Source: Bog-473 sp963788125
GTDB taxonomy: Bacteria > Actinomycetota > Acidimicrobiia > Acidimicrobiales > RAAP-2
Direction: 5' to 3'
DNA length: 64,000 nt
NCBI GenBank assembly: GCA_963788125.1
Contig: CAWBFN010000002.1
Location: 682,001 to 746,000 of the forward strand
Position numbers and translations under genes: made by a program. Below the pieces are notes generated by a model. The model ran no database searches. It saw only the letters and a program-made list of their open reading frames with translations, and was not told the DNA's origin. Numbering within the stretch: position 1 is the first letter of the stretch; every line of letters starts with the position of its first letter. Shown in pieces: positions 40,481-49,773 of this stretch.

Positions 40481-43349
40481 CGAGTCGGCCGAGGAGCTGA
40501 CGATCACCCTCGACGGGCGCACCGTGGTGGCCCGGACGGGCGAGCTGCTGATCGCCGCGGCGGAGCGCGCCGGGACCTACATCCCGCGCTTCTGCTACCA
40601 CCCGCGCATGGCGCCGGTGGGCATGTGCCGCATGTGCCTCGTGGAGGTGGACAGCCCCCGCGGCGCCACCCTGCAGCCGGCGTGCTTCATCCCGGTGGCC
40701 GACGGGATGGTGGTCGGCACCACGTCGGAGAAGGTCAAGAAGGCGCAGGACGGGGTCTTGGAGTTCCTCCTGGCCAACCACCCGCTCGACTGCCCCATCT
40801 GCGACAAGGGCGGGGAGTGCCCCCTGCAGGACCAGACCCTGGCCTACGGTCCGGGTGAGAGCCGGTTCATCGAGGAGAAGCGCCACTTCGAGAAGCCGAT
40901 CGCCATCTCGGACCTGGTGCTGCTGGACCGCGAGCGTTGTATCCAGTGTGCGCGTTGCACCCGGTTCGCCTCCGAGGTGGCCGGGGAGGCCCAGATCGAC
41001 TTCGCCGGGCGCGGCGAGTTGGTGGAGGTGGCGACCTTCCCCACCGAGCCGTTCTCCTCGTACTTCAGCGGCAACACCGTGCAGATCTGCCCGGTGGGTG
41101 CCCTGACGGCGACGCCCTACCGCTTCACGGCGCGCCCCTGGGACCTCGACCAGGTGGAGTCCACCTGCACGACCTGCTCGGTGGGATGCCGCGTCGCCGT
41201 GCAGTCCTCGTCCAACCGCCTGACCCGGCTCCTCGGCATCGACTCGGACCCGGTCAACCACGGCTGGCTGTGCGACAAGGGGCGGTTCGCCTACGAGTCG
41301 GTCAACGGCGACGAGATCGACGCCTCCCCGACCGACGCCGCGCTGGCCGACGAGGCGGTGGACGTGGCGCCCGCCACGGCGGCCCAGGTGGTCAGCCTGG
41401 GAGTCTCGCGGGGACAGTTCATGGGCGAAGCGCGCGAGACGGGACGGTTCGAGCACGGCCGTCTCGTCGAGCCACGGGTCCGCAAGAGCGGCGAGCTGGT
41501 CCCGGTGAGCTGGGGCGAGGCCCTCGCCGCGGCCGCCGCGGGGCTCGAGGGTGCCCGTGACGCCGGGGGGCCCTCCGCGGTGGCGGTGATCGGCGGGGCC
41601 CGGCTGACCAACGAGTCGGCCTACGCCTGGGCCAAGCTGGCCAAGGGCATCATCGGGACGGATTCGGTCGACGCCCAGCTCGGCGACGGCCTGCCGGCGG
41701 ATCTGGTGCTCGGCCTGCCGAGGGCCACCATCGACGCGGCGTGTGCCGCCCCCCTCCTCATCACCCTGGCCGGCGACCTGCGTGAGGAGCTGCCCGTCCT
41801 CTTCCTGCGCCTGCGCGAGGCCGTCACCGGCTCGACGAGCCTGATCGAGATGGCCCCGACCCCGACTGCTCTCACCGCCCTGGCCACCGCCTCGCTGCCC
41901 CTCCGCCCGGGCGAGGCCCCGCTGGTGGCGCGCGCCCTGTGCGGGGACGATGCCGCGGTCACCGAGCTCACGACGCATCCGGAGGGATCGGCGATCGACG
42001 ACGCCGCGCTGAACGTGGCGCGCCAGGCCCTCGCCGGGCGGCCGGGCGGCGAGGGGGTCGTCGTGGTGCTGGGGCGGCCGTCGTACGCCGAGTCGGGCGA
42101 CGTGGTGGCCGAGGCCGCCCGCGTCCTGGCCCGGGCGCTTCCCGGGGCCACCTTCCTGCCGGCCCTGCGCCGCGGCAACGTCTTCGGCGCGCTGGACATG
42201 GGGTTGGCCCCCGGGCTCCTCCCCGGGCGGGTCGGCCTGGAGTCGGGCCGGCAGTGGTTCACCGCGGCCTGGGGCGCCGTTCCGGAGGCGACGGGACTGG
42301 ATACCGCCGCCATCCTCTCCTCCATGGCCGGCGCGGCGGACGGGGCCGGTGCGGCGGACGGGGCGGGTGTCACCGCGCTCATCTTGCTGGGCGCCGATCC
42401 GTTGAGTGACTTCCCCGATCGTGCGGCGGCCCGCCAGGCGCTGTCGGCCGGACACTTCGTCGTGGCCGTGACCGGGCATCCTTCGGAGTCGGTCGATGCG
42501 TACGCCGACGTCGTGCTCCCCTGTTCGGTCGCCCACGAGCGTCCCGGAACGTCGACCAACATTGAGGGGCGCGTGAGCCGGCTGGGACAGAAGTTGACCG
42601 CCCCCGGGTTCGCCTGGCCGGACTGGATGATCGCCACGGAGCTCGCCGCGGCGCTGGGCGCCGACCTCGGTGTGAGCAGCGCCAACGACCTCGCCGACGA
42701 GTTGCGCGTCACGGCACCCGCCTACTTCGGCCTGACGCCGGCGGTGCTGCACTCCTCGGCCGGGCACGACGGGATCCTGCTGCCCATCGGGGCGGGGGAT
42801 GCGCCGCGGGCGGACGTCGAGCCGATCGACCCCATCGCCCTTCCCGGTGTCGAGTCGGTGGAGCAACAGGGTGCACCGCCCCGGAGCGGTTCGGCCATGG
42901 GGGACGGCGCCGTGCAGGACAGGATCGCCACGCTGGGATCCCCGCCCGAGCTCCTGTCGGGGATTCCCGCGTCCGAGGGCGGCGGCGGGGTGCACGTCCC
43001 CCCGGCCAACAACTACGCGCTGCGCCTCGTCTCCACCCGCCGGCTCTACGACGCCGGGAGCTCGGTCACCGGATCGCCCTCCCTGACCCCGCTGGTGCCG
43101 CCGCTGGTGGTCCGGGCCAACCCCTACGACCTCGACCGGCTGGGGGCGACGACCGGTGACCAGGTCCGTGTGCGCTCGGCTCGGGGCGACCTGGTGCTGC
43201 CCGCCCAGGCGGACGACGGAGTGCCACGCGGCGCCGTCGCCATCGACTTCAACGTGCCCGCCGGACTGGAGGCTCCGGGCAACGCGGTCGCCATGCTCAT
43301 CGACAGCCGGAGCCCGGTGACCGACGTGCGACTGGAGTCGGTGGGATGA
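40473..43349 (+). CDS. nuoG: NADH-quinone oxidoreductase subunit G (75 kDa)
   Basis: A 958-residue subunit with several Fe-S clusters. [2Fe-2S]: FCYHPRMAPVGMCRMCLVEV plus QPAC. His-ligated [4Fe-4S]: HPLDCPICDKGGECPLQ. A second [4Fe-4S]: RCIQCARCTRF with a later CPVG. A further CTTCSVGC ... WLCDKGRF set forms the extra N7-type cluster. A molybdopterin-oxidoreductase-like fold fills the rest, with a C-terminal aspartate-decarboxylase-like barrel. TTG 40473 is favoured because GGGGG lies 7 nt upstream and it overlaps the nuoF stop; ATG 40449 is an alternative. A short AGAADG duplication occurs near 42330. Confidence 0.95.
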   Translation: MTDESAEELTITLDGRTVVARTGELLIAAAERAGTYIPRFCYHPRMAPVGMCRMCLVEVDSPRGATLQPACFIPVADGMVVGTTSEKVKKAQDGVLEFLLANHPLDCPICDKGGECPLQDQTLAYGPGESRFIEEKRHFEKPIAISDLVLLDRERCIQCARCTRFASEVAGEAQIDFAGRGELVEVATFPTEPFSSYFSGNTVQICPVGALTATPYRFTARPWDLDQVESTCTTCSVGCRVAVQSSSNRLTRLLGIDSDPVNHGWLCDKGRFAYESVNGDEIDASPTDAALADEAVDVAPATAAQVVSLGVSRGQFMGEARETGRFEHGRLVEPRVRKSGELVPVSWGEALAAAAAGLEGARDAGGPSAVAVIGGARLTNESAYAWAKLAKGIIGTDSVDAQLGDGLPADLVLGLPRATIDAACAAPLLITLAGDLREELPVLFLRLREAVTGSTSLIEMAPTPTALTALATASLPLRPGEAPLVARALCGDDAAVTELTTHPEGSAIDDAALNVARQALAGRPGGEGVVVVLGRPSYAESGDVVAEAARVLARALPGATFLPALRRGNVFGALDMGLAPGLLPGRVGLESGRQWFTAAWGAVPEATGLDTAAILSSMAGAADGAGAADGAGVTALILLGADPLSDFPDRAAARQALSAGHFVVAVTGHPSESVDAYADVVLPCSVAHERPGTSTNIEGRVSRLGQKLTAPGFAWPDWMIATELAAALGADLGVSSANDLADELRVTAPAYFGLTPAVLHSSAGHDGILLPIGAGDAPRADVEPIDPIALPGVESVEQQGAPPRSGSAMGDGAVQDRIATLGSPPELLSGIPASEGGGGVHVPPANNYALRLVSTRRLYDAGSSVTGSPSLTPLVPPLVVRANPYDLDRLGATTGDQVRVRSARGDLVLPAQADDGVPRGAVAIDFNVPAGLEAPGNAVAMLIDSRSPVTDVRLESVG

Positions 43350-44569
43350 CCGCCTTCTTGGCCACCGACCCCCTCTTCGCCCAGGGGATCAACTGGCAGG
43401 TCCTGGTGATCGTCTTCGTCAAGGTTCTGGTCGCCTTCGTGGCGCTGCTGACGGCGACGGCCATGATGATCTGGTTCGAGCGCAAGGTGATCTCGGACAT
43501 GCAGAGCCGCATCGGTCCCAACCGGGCCGGACCATGGGGTCTGCTGCAGACGCTGGCCGACGGCACCAAGCTGGTCTTCAAGGAGGACCTGCTCCCCGAC
43601 CATGCCGACTCCTTCACCTTCAAGCTGGCGCCGTACCTCTCCGTGTTGCCGGCCTTCGTGGCCTTCGCCGTGGTCCCGGTGGGGGGCGTCATCCGGATCG
43701 GCAGCCACATCATCGAGCTCCAGGTGGCGGATCCCCCGATCGGCATCCTGCTGGTGCTGGCCATGTCGGGGATCGCCGTCTACGGGGTGATGCTGGCCGG
43801 CTGGTCGTCGGGGTCGAAGTACCCGCTGCTCGGCTCGGTGCGGGCCTCGGCCCAGGTCATCTCCTACGAAGCGGCCCTGGGGATGACCGTGGTCACCGTG
43901 GTGCTGGTCAGCCGCTCGCTCTCCACCCGGGCCATCGTGGTGGCCCAGTCGGGCGGGTTCTGGAACTGGAACCTGATCCGCCTGGGCTTCCTACCCTTCA
44001 TCTTCTTCATGATCGCTATCACCGCCGAGTTGACGCGGCCACCCTTCGACCTCACCGAGGCCGAGTCCGAGCTGGTCGGCGGGTTCCACACCGAGTACTC
44101 GTCCATCCGCTTCGGCATGTTCTACCTGGCCGAGTTCATGAACACGATCACGATGTCGGCCGTGGTCGTCACGCTCTTCTTCGGGGGGCCCGACGGCCTC
44201 ATCCCCCCGTGGCCCGGCGCCACCATCTACATGCCGATCATCTGGTTCCTGCTCAAGACCGTGGCCTTCTGCTTCATCTACGTGTGGTTCCGCGCCGCCC
44301 TGCCCCGCCTGCGCTACGACCAGCTGATGGACCTGGGCTGGAAGCGGCTCATCCCGATGACGCTGGCCTGGCTGCTGCTGGTGGCGAGCATCGTGACATG
44401 GCACTGGCGCGGTCTGCTCATGGTGCCCGTCGTGCTCGTGGCCGGATTCCTGCTGGTCCGGGCGTCCAAGCTCGGTGCGGACCGCAGCGAGGAGAGCCTG
44501 GTGCTTCCCCCGGTCGGGCGGCGGGTCACCCCGGCCCTGCGCCCGCGTGAGGATCAGGGGGTCACATGA
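43346..44569 (+). CDS. nuoH: NADH-quinone oxidoreductase subunit H
   Basis: A 407-residue membrane subunit with eight or nine transmembrane helices that joins the quinone site to the proton-pumping arm. WFERKVISDMQSRIGPNRAG is the signature near the first loop, and RPPFDLTEAESELVGGFHTEYSS the second conserved matrix loop. The C-terminal hydrophilic tail of about 40 residues is longer than in E. coli. ATG overlaps the nuoG stop. Confidence 0.97.
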   Translation: MTAFLATDPLFAQGINWQVLVIVFVKVLVAFVALLTATAMMIWFERKVISDMQSRIGPNRAGPWGLLQTLADGTKLVFKEDLLPDHADSFTFKLAPYLSVLPAFVAFAVVPVGGVIRIGSHIIELQVADPPIGILLVLAMSGIAVYGVMLAGWSSGSKYPLLGSVRASAQVISYEAALGMTVVTVVLVSRSLSTRAIVVAQSGGFWNWNLIRLGFLPFIFFMIAITAELTRPPFDLTEAESELVGGFHTEYSSIRFGMFYLAEFMNTITMSAVVVTLFFGGPDGLIPPWPGATIYMPIIWFLLKTVAFCFIYVWFRAALPRLRYDQLMDLGWKRLIPMTLAWLLLVASIVTWHWRGLLMVPVVLVAGFLLVRASKLGADRSEESLVLPPVGRRVTPALRPREDQGVT

Positions 44570-45396
44570 AGGACCAGCCGCTCAGCTTTCTCGGGGGGTT
44601 CAAGCTGACGTTCCAGCATCTGACCCGGCCCCGCGTCACCACGTCGTACCCCGACGACAAGAAGCCCAAGCAACCCCGCCAACACGGCCGGCACGTCCTC
44701 AACCGATACGAGGACGGCATGGAGAAGTGCATCGGTTGCGAGCTCTGCGCCGGTGTCTGTCCGGCCGACTGCATCTACGTGCGCGGGCTCGACAACCCGC
44801 CCGACCACCCGGTGTCGCCCGGCGAGCGCTACGGCTACGTCTACGAGATCAACTACCTGCGCTGCATCCACTGCGACCTGTGCGTCGAGGCGTGCCCGAC
44901 GGAGGCCATCACCGAGTCGAAGCTGTTCGAGTTCTCCTTCTCCAACCGCTCGGACGCCATCTACACCAAGAACGAGTTGCTGGTGGACGACCAGGGCATG
45001 CCCCAGAAGCTTCCGTGGGAGGACTGGCGCGAGGGCGACGACATGATGACCTCTGGCTGGATGCGCGCCACCTCCCCCTCGGGCAGTGCGGCCTACGAGG
45101 GCGAGGTGCAGTGGGCGGGCGAGTTGGGCTACGGCGTCCGCGCCCCCGAAGGTGGCCAGTCGGGGCACCGGGACGACGCCCTCACCGGCACCAAGCCGCT
45201 GCGAGAGGTCCTCGAAGCGCACCTTTTGGCCGAGGACATCCCCCTGGCGCACCGCGGCATGCAGGGTCGGGTGTGGCGGGCCAAGATCGGGGCGGAGAAG
45301 AACAAGAAGAAGATGGAAGCGACCCGCGCCCGCCTGAAGGCCGCCCGGGCCTCGCGCAAGGCGGCGAAAAACGAGAAGAGCGAGGGGAAGGCTTGA
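44566..45396 (+). CDS. nuoI: NADH-quinone oxidoreductase subunit I with long C-terminal extension
   Basis: A 276-residue ferredoxin-type subunit carrying N6a and N6b. Two CxxCxxCxxxCP motifs are present: CIGCELCAGVCPADCI and CIHCDLCVEACPTEAI. Typical NuoI ends soon after the second motif and short tail; here about 100 extra residues follow, the last 35 being Lys/Arg/Ala-rich (KNKKKMEATRARLKAARASR). The tail's role is unknown. ATG overlaps the nuoH stop. Confidence 0.96.
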   Translation: MKDQPLSFLGGFKLTFQHLTRPRVTTSYPDDKKPKQPRQHGRHVLNRYEDGMEKCIGCELCAGVCPADCIYVRGLDNPPDHPVSPGERYGYVYEINYLRCIHCDLCVEACPTEAITESKLFEFSFSNRSDAIYTKNELLVDDQGMPQKLPWEDWREGDDMMTSGWMRATSPSGSAAYEGEVQWAGELGYGVRAPEGGQSGHRDDALTGTKPLREVLEAHLLAEDIPLAHRGMQGRVWRAKIGAEKNKKKMEATRARLKAARASRKAAKNEKSEGKA

Positions 45397-45998
45397 TGCT
45401 CACCCTCTCCCTGGCGGCCGCTTCGACGCGCCCCACCTGGCCCGACATCCTGGTGTTCGCGGCCAGCGCCGCCGTGATCCTGGTCGGTGCCCTCGGTGTG
45501 GTCACCTCTCGCAACCCGGTGCACGCGGCGCTCAGCCTGGTGATGACGTTGTTCGGCGTGGCCGTGCTCTTCATTGAGCAGGAGGCCGACTTCCTGGCGG
45601 CGGTGCAGATCATCGTCTACGCCGGCGCCATCGTCGTGCTCTTCCTCTTCGTGATCATGTTCCTCGGTGTCGACCGGCGTGAGGACATAGAGGTGGAGCC
45701 CCTCCACGGCCAGCGACCGCTGGCCTTCGTGATGGTGGCCATCACGTTGGCCGGGGTCATCGCCATGCTGGCCACCGCCCACTGGGTCACCGGCGCGCAC
45801 CAGGTGGTCGGGCCGATTGAGGGGCCGATCGCCAAGGGCACCGGAGCGCCCCGCGGTGAGGTGGCCCAGCTCGGACGGCAGCTGTTCACCACCTACCTCT
45901 TCGCCTTCGAGGCGACCGCCGCCCTGCTCGTCATCGCCGTGGTCGGGGCCGTCGTGCTGGCCCGCCGCCCCGAGCACGACAGCGAGGTGACGTCGTGA
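45396..45998 (+). CDS. nuoJ: NADH-quinone oxidoreductase subunit J
   Basis: A 200-residue membrane subunit with five transmembrane helices. NPVHAALSLVMTLFGVAVLFI and VQIIVYAGAIVVLFLFVIMFL (with the pi-bulge helix) are the conserved parts. ATG 45396 overlaps the nuoI stop by one base and is preceded by GAGGGGAAGG; the long open frame upstream is a nuoI shadow. Confidence 0.96.
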   Translation: MLTLSLAAASTRPTWPDILVFAASAAVILVGALGVVTSRNPVHAALSLVMTLFGVAVLFIEQEADFLAAVQIIVYAGAIVVLFLFVIMFLGVDRREDIEVEPLHGQRPLAFVMVAITLAGVIAMLATAHWVTGAHQVVGPIEGPIAKGTGAPRGEVAQLGRQLFTTYLFAFEATAALLVIAVVGAVVLARRPEHDSEVTS

Positions 45999-46300
45999 GC
46001 CTGTCCGCGGGGTGGTACCTGGGCCTGGCGGCGCTGCTCTTCGCCATCGGGGCCATCGGCCTGCTGGTTCGGCGCAACGTCCTGATCATGTTCATGTGCA
46101 TCGAGCTCATGCTCAATGCCGCCAACCTCACCTTCGTGACCTTTGCCCGTGTCCTCAACGACATCGGTGGACAGGCCATCGTCTTCTTCGTTCTCGTGGT
46201 GGCGGCGGCGGAGGTCGTCGTCGGCCTGGGCATCGTGGTCACCAACTTCCGCCGCCGGTCAACCACCGTGGCCGACGACCTCCATTCGCTGGAGGGCTGA
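45995..46300 (+). CDS. nuoK: NADH-quinone oxidoreductase subunit K
   Basis: A 101-residue membrane subunit with three transmembrane helices. The conserved Glu residues of the proton path are in MCIELMLNAANL and VAAAEVVVGLGIVV. Length is typical. GTG 45995 overlaps the nuoJ stop. Confidence 0.97.
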   Translation: MSLSAGWYLGLAALLFAIGAIGLLVRRNVLIMFMCIELMLNAANLTFVTFARVLNDIGGQAIVFFVLVVAAAEVVVGLGIVVTNFRRRSTTVADDLHSLEG

Positions 46301-46306
46301 CCGACC

Positions 46307-48220
46307 GTGCTCCACCTCGCGTACCTCATGCCCCTCCTGCCCCTGGTCGGGTTCGTGGTACTGGTCTTCGCCGGGCGCCGCATCGGCGACCCGCTGGCCG
46401 GCTGGGTGGCGACGGTCGCCGTGGCCGGCTCGTTCGTGGTGGCCTGCGTGACGTTTGCCGGCCTGTTGCAGCTGCCCGGTGATCACCGGCTCTATCTCGA
46501 CAACTACTACACCTGGTTCCACGTCGGCGGGCTGACGGTGCCGGTGGGCATCCTGGTGGACCCGCTCTCCATGACCATGTGCCTGTTCATCACCGGGGTG
46601 AGCGCGCTGATCCACCTGTACTCGATCAGCTACATGAAGGGCGATCCCGACTACCCGAAGTTCTTCCTCTACCTCAACCTCTTCGTCTTCTCGATGCTGG
46701 TGCTGGTGCTGGCCAACAACCTGCTGCTGACCTTCGTCGGGTGGGAAGGGGTCGGCGTCTGCTCCTACTGGCTGGTGGCGTTCTGGTTCCACCGCGACTC
46801 GGCCGCCTCGGCGGGCAAGAAGGCCTTCATCTACAACCGCATCGGCGATGCCGGCTTCCTGGTGGCCATCTTCTTGATCTTCGAGAGGACCGGGACCCTG
46901 CAGTACACGGGCGGTCCGGGCGGGGGGATCGCCGGGCAGCTGGGCCACCTGGGCGGCGGCACGGCCACCGCGGTGGTGCTGCTGCTGTTCCTCGCTGCGA
47001 CGGGCAAGTCGGCCCAGATCCCGCTGTTCAACTGGCTGCCCGACGCCATGGAGGGCCCGACCCCGGTCTCCGCCCTGATCCACGCTGCCACCATGGTCAC
47101 CGCCGGCGTGTACCTGCTCTGCCGCATGAACCACGTGCTGGCCCTCACCCATGCCGGCACGGAGGTCATCGCCATCGTCGGGGGGGTGACGGCCTTCGTG
47201 GCGGCCACCATCGCCTGCGCCCAGCAAGACATCAAGAAGGTGCTGGCCTTCTCCACCATCTCCCAGATCGCCTACATGATCATGGCCGTCGGGGTGGGGG
47301 CCTACGTCGCCGCCATCTTCTTGATGGTGGCCCACGCCTTCTTCAAGGGACTTCTCTTCCTGGGCGCCGGCTCGGTCATCCACGGGCTCGACGGCGAGCA
47401 GGACCTCAAACGCATGGGCGCCCTGCGCCGGTACATGCAGTGGACCACCGTCACCTTCACCGTGGGGTTCCTGGCCATCGCCGGCATCCCGCCTCTGGCC
47501 GGTTTCTGGTCGAAGGGCGACGTGCTGGTCAACGTCTACTCCCGCTACAAGCTGCTCTGGGTCCTCGGCGTGCTCACCGCCGTCCTCACCGCCTACTACA
47601 TGACGCGCCTGCAGGTGCTGGCCTTCGGGGGCGAGCCCCGTTGGGACAAGATCGGCCCCGGCGGGGAACCGGCCCATCACGCGCCGCACGAGTCGCCCTG
47701 GATCATGCGGCTACCCCTCGTCGTGCTGGCCGTCCTCACCTTCTTCGGTGGGCTGCTGGACCTGCCGTGGATACGCCACGACTCTTTGGCCGGGTGGTTG
47801 GCGCCGGTCTTCACCGGCAGTCTGTACAACGACCATCTGAGCGACGGCGCCCAGTGGGCGCTCGCCCTGACCGACATCGCGGCCGCGATCATCGGTCTCA
47901 TCATCGCCGTCGGGCTGTGGAGGGGCGCCCAGGTGGAGAAGCCGCAACTCGAACCCGAGTTCCTGCAGCGCGTCTGGTACTGGGACGACTTCTATGACAC
48001 GGTCATCGGGAGGCCCAGCCAGAAGCTGGCCACGTTCTGCGCCTGGGTGGTCGACGCCCGGATCATCGATGGCGCGGTCAATGGTGCGGCACAGCTGGTC
48101 CGCTCGACCGGCTCGCTCACCCGCAAGCTGCAGTCGGGGTACGTGCGCAACTATGCCCTGGGCATCGCCCTGGGGATGGCCGCCCTGATCGTGTTCCTCC
48201 TCAGCCGGACGTGGTGGTGA
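46307..48220 (+). CDS. nuoL: NADH-quinone oxidoreductase subunit L
   Basis: A 637-residue antiporter-like subunit with about 16 transmembrane helices. Diagnostic stretches are FVGWEGVGVCSYWLVAFWF, GKSAQIPLFNWLPDAMEGPT, VSALIHAATMVTAGVYLL and AHAFFKGLLFLGAGSVIH, containing the channel Glu, Lys and His residues. The C-terminal lateral helix region is present. GTG 46307 lies 6 bp after nuoK. Confidence 0.97.
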   Translation: MLHLAYLMPLLPLVGFVVLVFAGRRIGDPLAGWVATVAVAGSFVVACVTFAGLLQLPGDHRLYLDNYYTWFHVGGLTVPVGILVDPLSMTMCLFITGVSALIHLYSISYMKGDPDYPKFFLYLNLFVFSMLVLVLANNLLLTFVGWEGVGVCSYWLVAFWFHRDSAASAGKKAFIYNRIGDAGFLVAIFLIFERTGTLQYTGGPGGGIAGQLGHLGGGTATAVVLLLFLAATGKSAQIPLFNWLPDAMEGPTPVSALIHAATMVTAGVYLLCRMNHVLALTHAGTEVIAIVGGVTAFVAATIACAQQDIKKVLAFSTISQIAYMIMAVGVGAYVAAIFLMVAHAFFKGLLFLGAGSVIHGLDGEQDLKRMGALRRYMQWTTVTFTVGFLAIAGIPPLAGFWSKGDVLVNVYSRYKLLWVLGVLTAVLTAYYMTRLQVLAFGGEPRWDKIGPGGEPAHHAPHESPWIMRLPLVVLAVLTFFGGLLDLPWIRHDSLAGWLAPVFTGSLYNDHLSDGAQWALALTDIAAAIIGLIIAVGLWRGAQVEKPQLEPEFLQRVWYWDDFYDTVIGRPSQKLATFCAWVVDARIIDGAVNGAAQLVRSTGSLTRKLQSGYVRNYALGIALGMAALIVFLLSRTWW

Positions 48221-49773
48221 TGGGCCACAGCGTCCCCTTCCTCACCCTGCTGATCCTCCTGCCGGCGGTGGGCAGCGTCGTGCTGGGGTTGCTGGGGTTC
48301 GATCGCGAGCTACCGAAGCCGCTGGCCGACACCCTGGCGCTCGGGGTCTCGCTCGCCACCCTGGTCATCGCCGTGATCGCCTTCATCACGATGCGGGTGC
48401 ACTTCGGGGGCTACCAGCTGGTCTCGAACCACGCCTACACCGGTGAGACGCTGGGGATCCGCTGGTACATGGGCATCGACGGGATCTCGGTCTTCCTCGT
48501 GCTCCTCACGGCCATCCTGTTCCCCCTCGTCCTCATCACGGGCCAGAACAAGCCCAAGCCACGGGCCTACGCGGCGTGGGTCCTCCTCCTCGAGGCGGCG
48601 GTCATGGGCAGCTTCCTCTCCCTGGACCTGATCGTCTTCTTCTTCTTCTTCGAGCTCACGCTGGTTCCCGCCTACTTCATCATCGCCGGATGGGGCCACG
48701 AGCGGCGTGCCTACGCGGCGATCAAGTTCTTCCTCTACACCTTCCTCGGCTCGGCCTTCTTGCTGGTCGGGATCTTGGCGCTGGCCTTCATCCACCAGTC
48801 CCAGACCGGCGTGCTCACCTTCTCGCTCCCCGCCCTCGAGCACACCCGTCTCTCGTCGTCCACCGAGATCCTGCTCTTCTTGGCCTTCACGTCGGCCTTT
48901 GCCGTCAAGGCCCCGCTCTTCCCGTTCCACACCTGGTCACCGGACGCCTACACCGAAGCCCCGGCCGGGGGCTCGGTGGTCCTCTCCGGTGTGCTGGCCA
49001 AGCTGGGCACGTACGGGATCATCCGCTTCGATCTCAACCTCTTCCCGCAGGCCACCCGCACCCTGGCCCCGCTCATCCTCACCCTGGCCGTGATCGGCAT
49101 CGTCTACGGGGCCGTCGTCGCCTGCGCCCAGCGAGACATGAAGCGACTGGTGACCTACTCGTCCCTGGCCCAGATCGGCTTCATCGCGCTGGGCACGTTT
49201 GCCCTGAGCACACAGGGCCTGTCCGGGGCGGTGCTGCTGATGCTCAACCACGGCCTGATCGTGGGTGGGCTCTTCCTCCTCATCGGGTTCATCTACGAGC
49301 GCCGGGGCACGTGGCAGACGACCGAACTGCGCGGCCTGCAGAAGGTGGCCCCGGTCATGGCGGGGGTGTTCACCGTGCTCATGTTGGCCTCCATCGGGGT
49401 GCCCGGGCTCAACGGCTTCGTGAGCGAGTTCCTGGTCCTCGTGGGCACCTTCCTCACCCACCGCTGGTGGGCTGTGGTGGGCGTCGTCGGGGTGATCGTG
49501 TCCGCCATCTACCTCCTGTGGGCCTACCAGCAGGTGTTCCACGGCGTGCCCAAGCCCGAGGACGAAAAGACCCGCGACCTCTCCTGGCTCGAACGGCTGG
49601 TGGTGGCCCCCCTGATCGTCCTGATCGTGCTGCTCGGCGTCTACCCCAAGCCGGTGCTGGATCGCATCGACCCGTCGGTGAACCAACTGGTCGCCCACGT
49701 CGAGAAGACCACCGGCCACTACCAGCCGCAGGTGGCCACCCGGGGAACCCGCGGGCTCGAGGTCCGGCCGTGA
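48220..49773 (+). CDS. nuoM: NADH-quinone oxidoreductase subunit M
   Basis: A 517-residue antiporter-like subunit with about 14 transmembrane helices. FFFFELTLVPAYFII (channel Glu), FAVKAPLFPFHTWSPDAYTEAP (channel Lys) and MKRLVTYSSLAQIG are typical. ATG 48220 shares one base with the nuoL stop; three GTG codons directly upstream in frame are alternatives. Its stop overlaps the nuoN GTG. Confidence 0.96.
   Translation: MGHSVPFLTLLILLPAVGSVVLGLLGFDRELPKPLADTLALGVSLATLVIAVIAFITMRVHFGGYQLVSNHAYTGETLGIRWYMGIDGISVFLVLLTAILFPLVLITGQNKPKPRAYAAWVLLLEAAVMGSFLSLDLIVFFFFFELTLVPAYFIIAGWGHERRAYAAIKFFLYTFLGSAFLLVGILALAFIHQSQTGVLTFSLPALEHTRLSSSTEILLFLAFTSAFAVKAPLFPFHTWSPDAYTEAPAGGSVVLSGVLAKLGTYGIIRFDLNLFPQATRTLAPLILTLAVIGIVYGAVVACAQRDMKRLVTYSSLAQIGFIALGTFALSTQGLSGAVLLMLNHGLIVGGLFLLIGFIYERRGTWQTTELRGLQKVAPVMAGVFTVLMLASIGVPGLNGFVSEFLVLVGTFLTHRWWAVVGVVGVIVSAIYLLWAYQQVFHGVPKPEDEKTRDLSWLERLVVAPLIVLIVLLGVYPKPVLDRIDPSVNQLVAHVEKTTGHYQPQVATRGTRGLEVRP

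Noticed and set aside
40452..42995. 847-residue minus-strand frame opposite nuoG
   Set aside because: Low-complexity Arg/Gly/His-rich product typical of antisense frames in GC-rich DNA, fully covered by nuoG.
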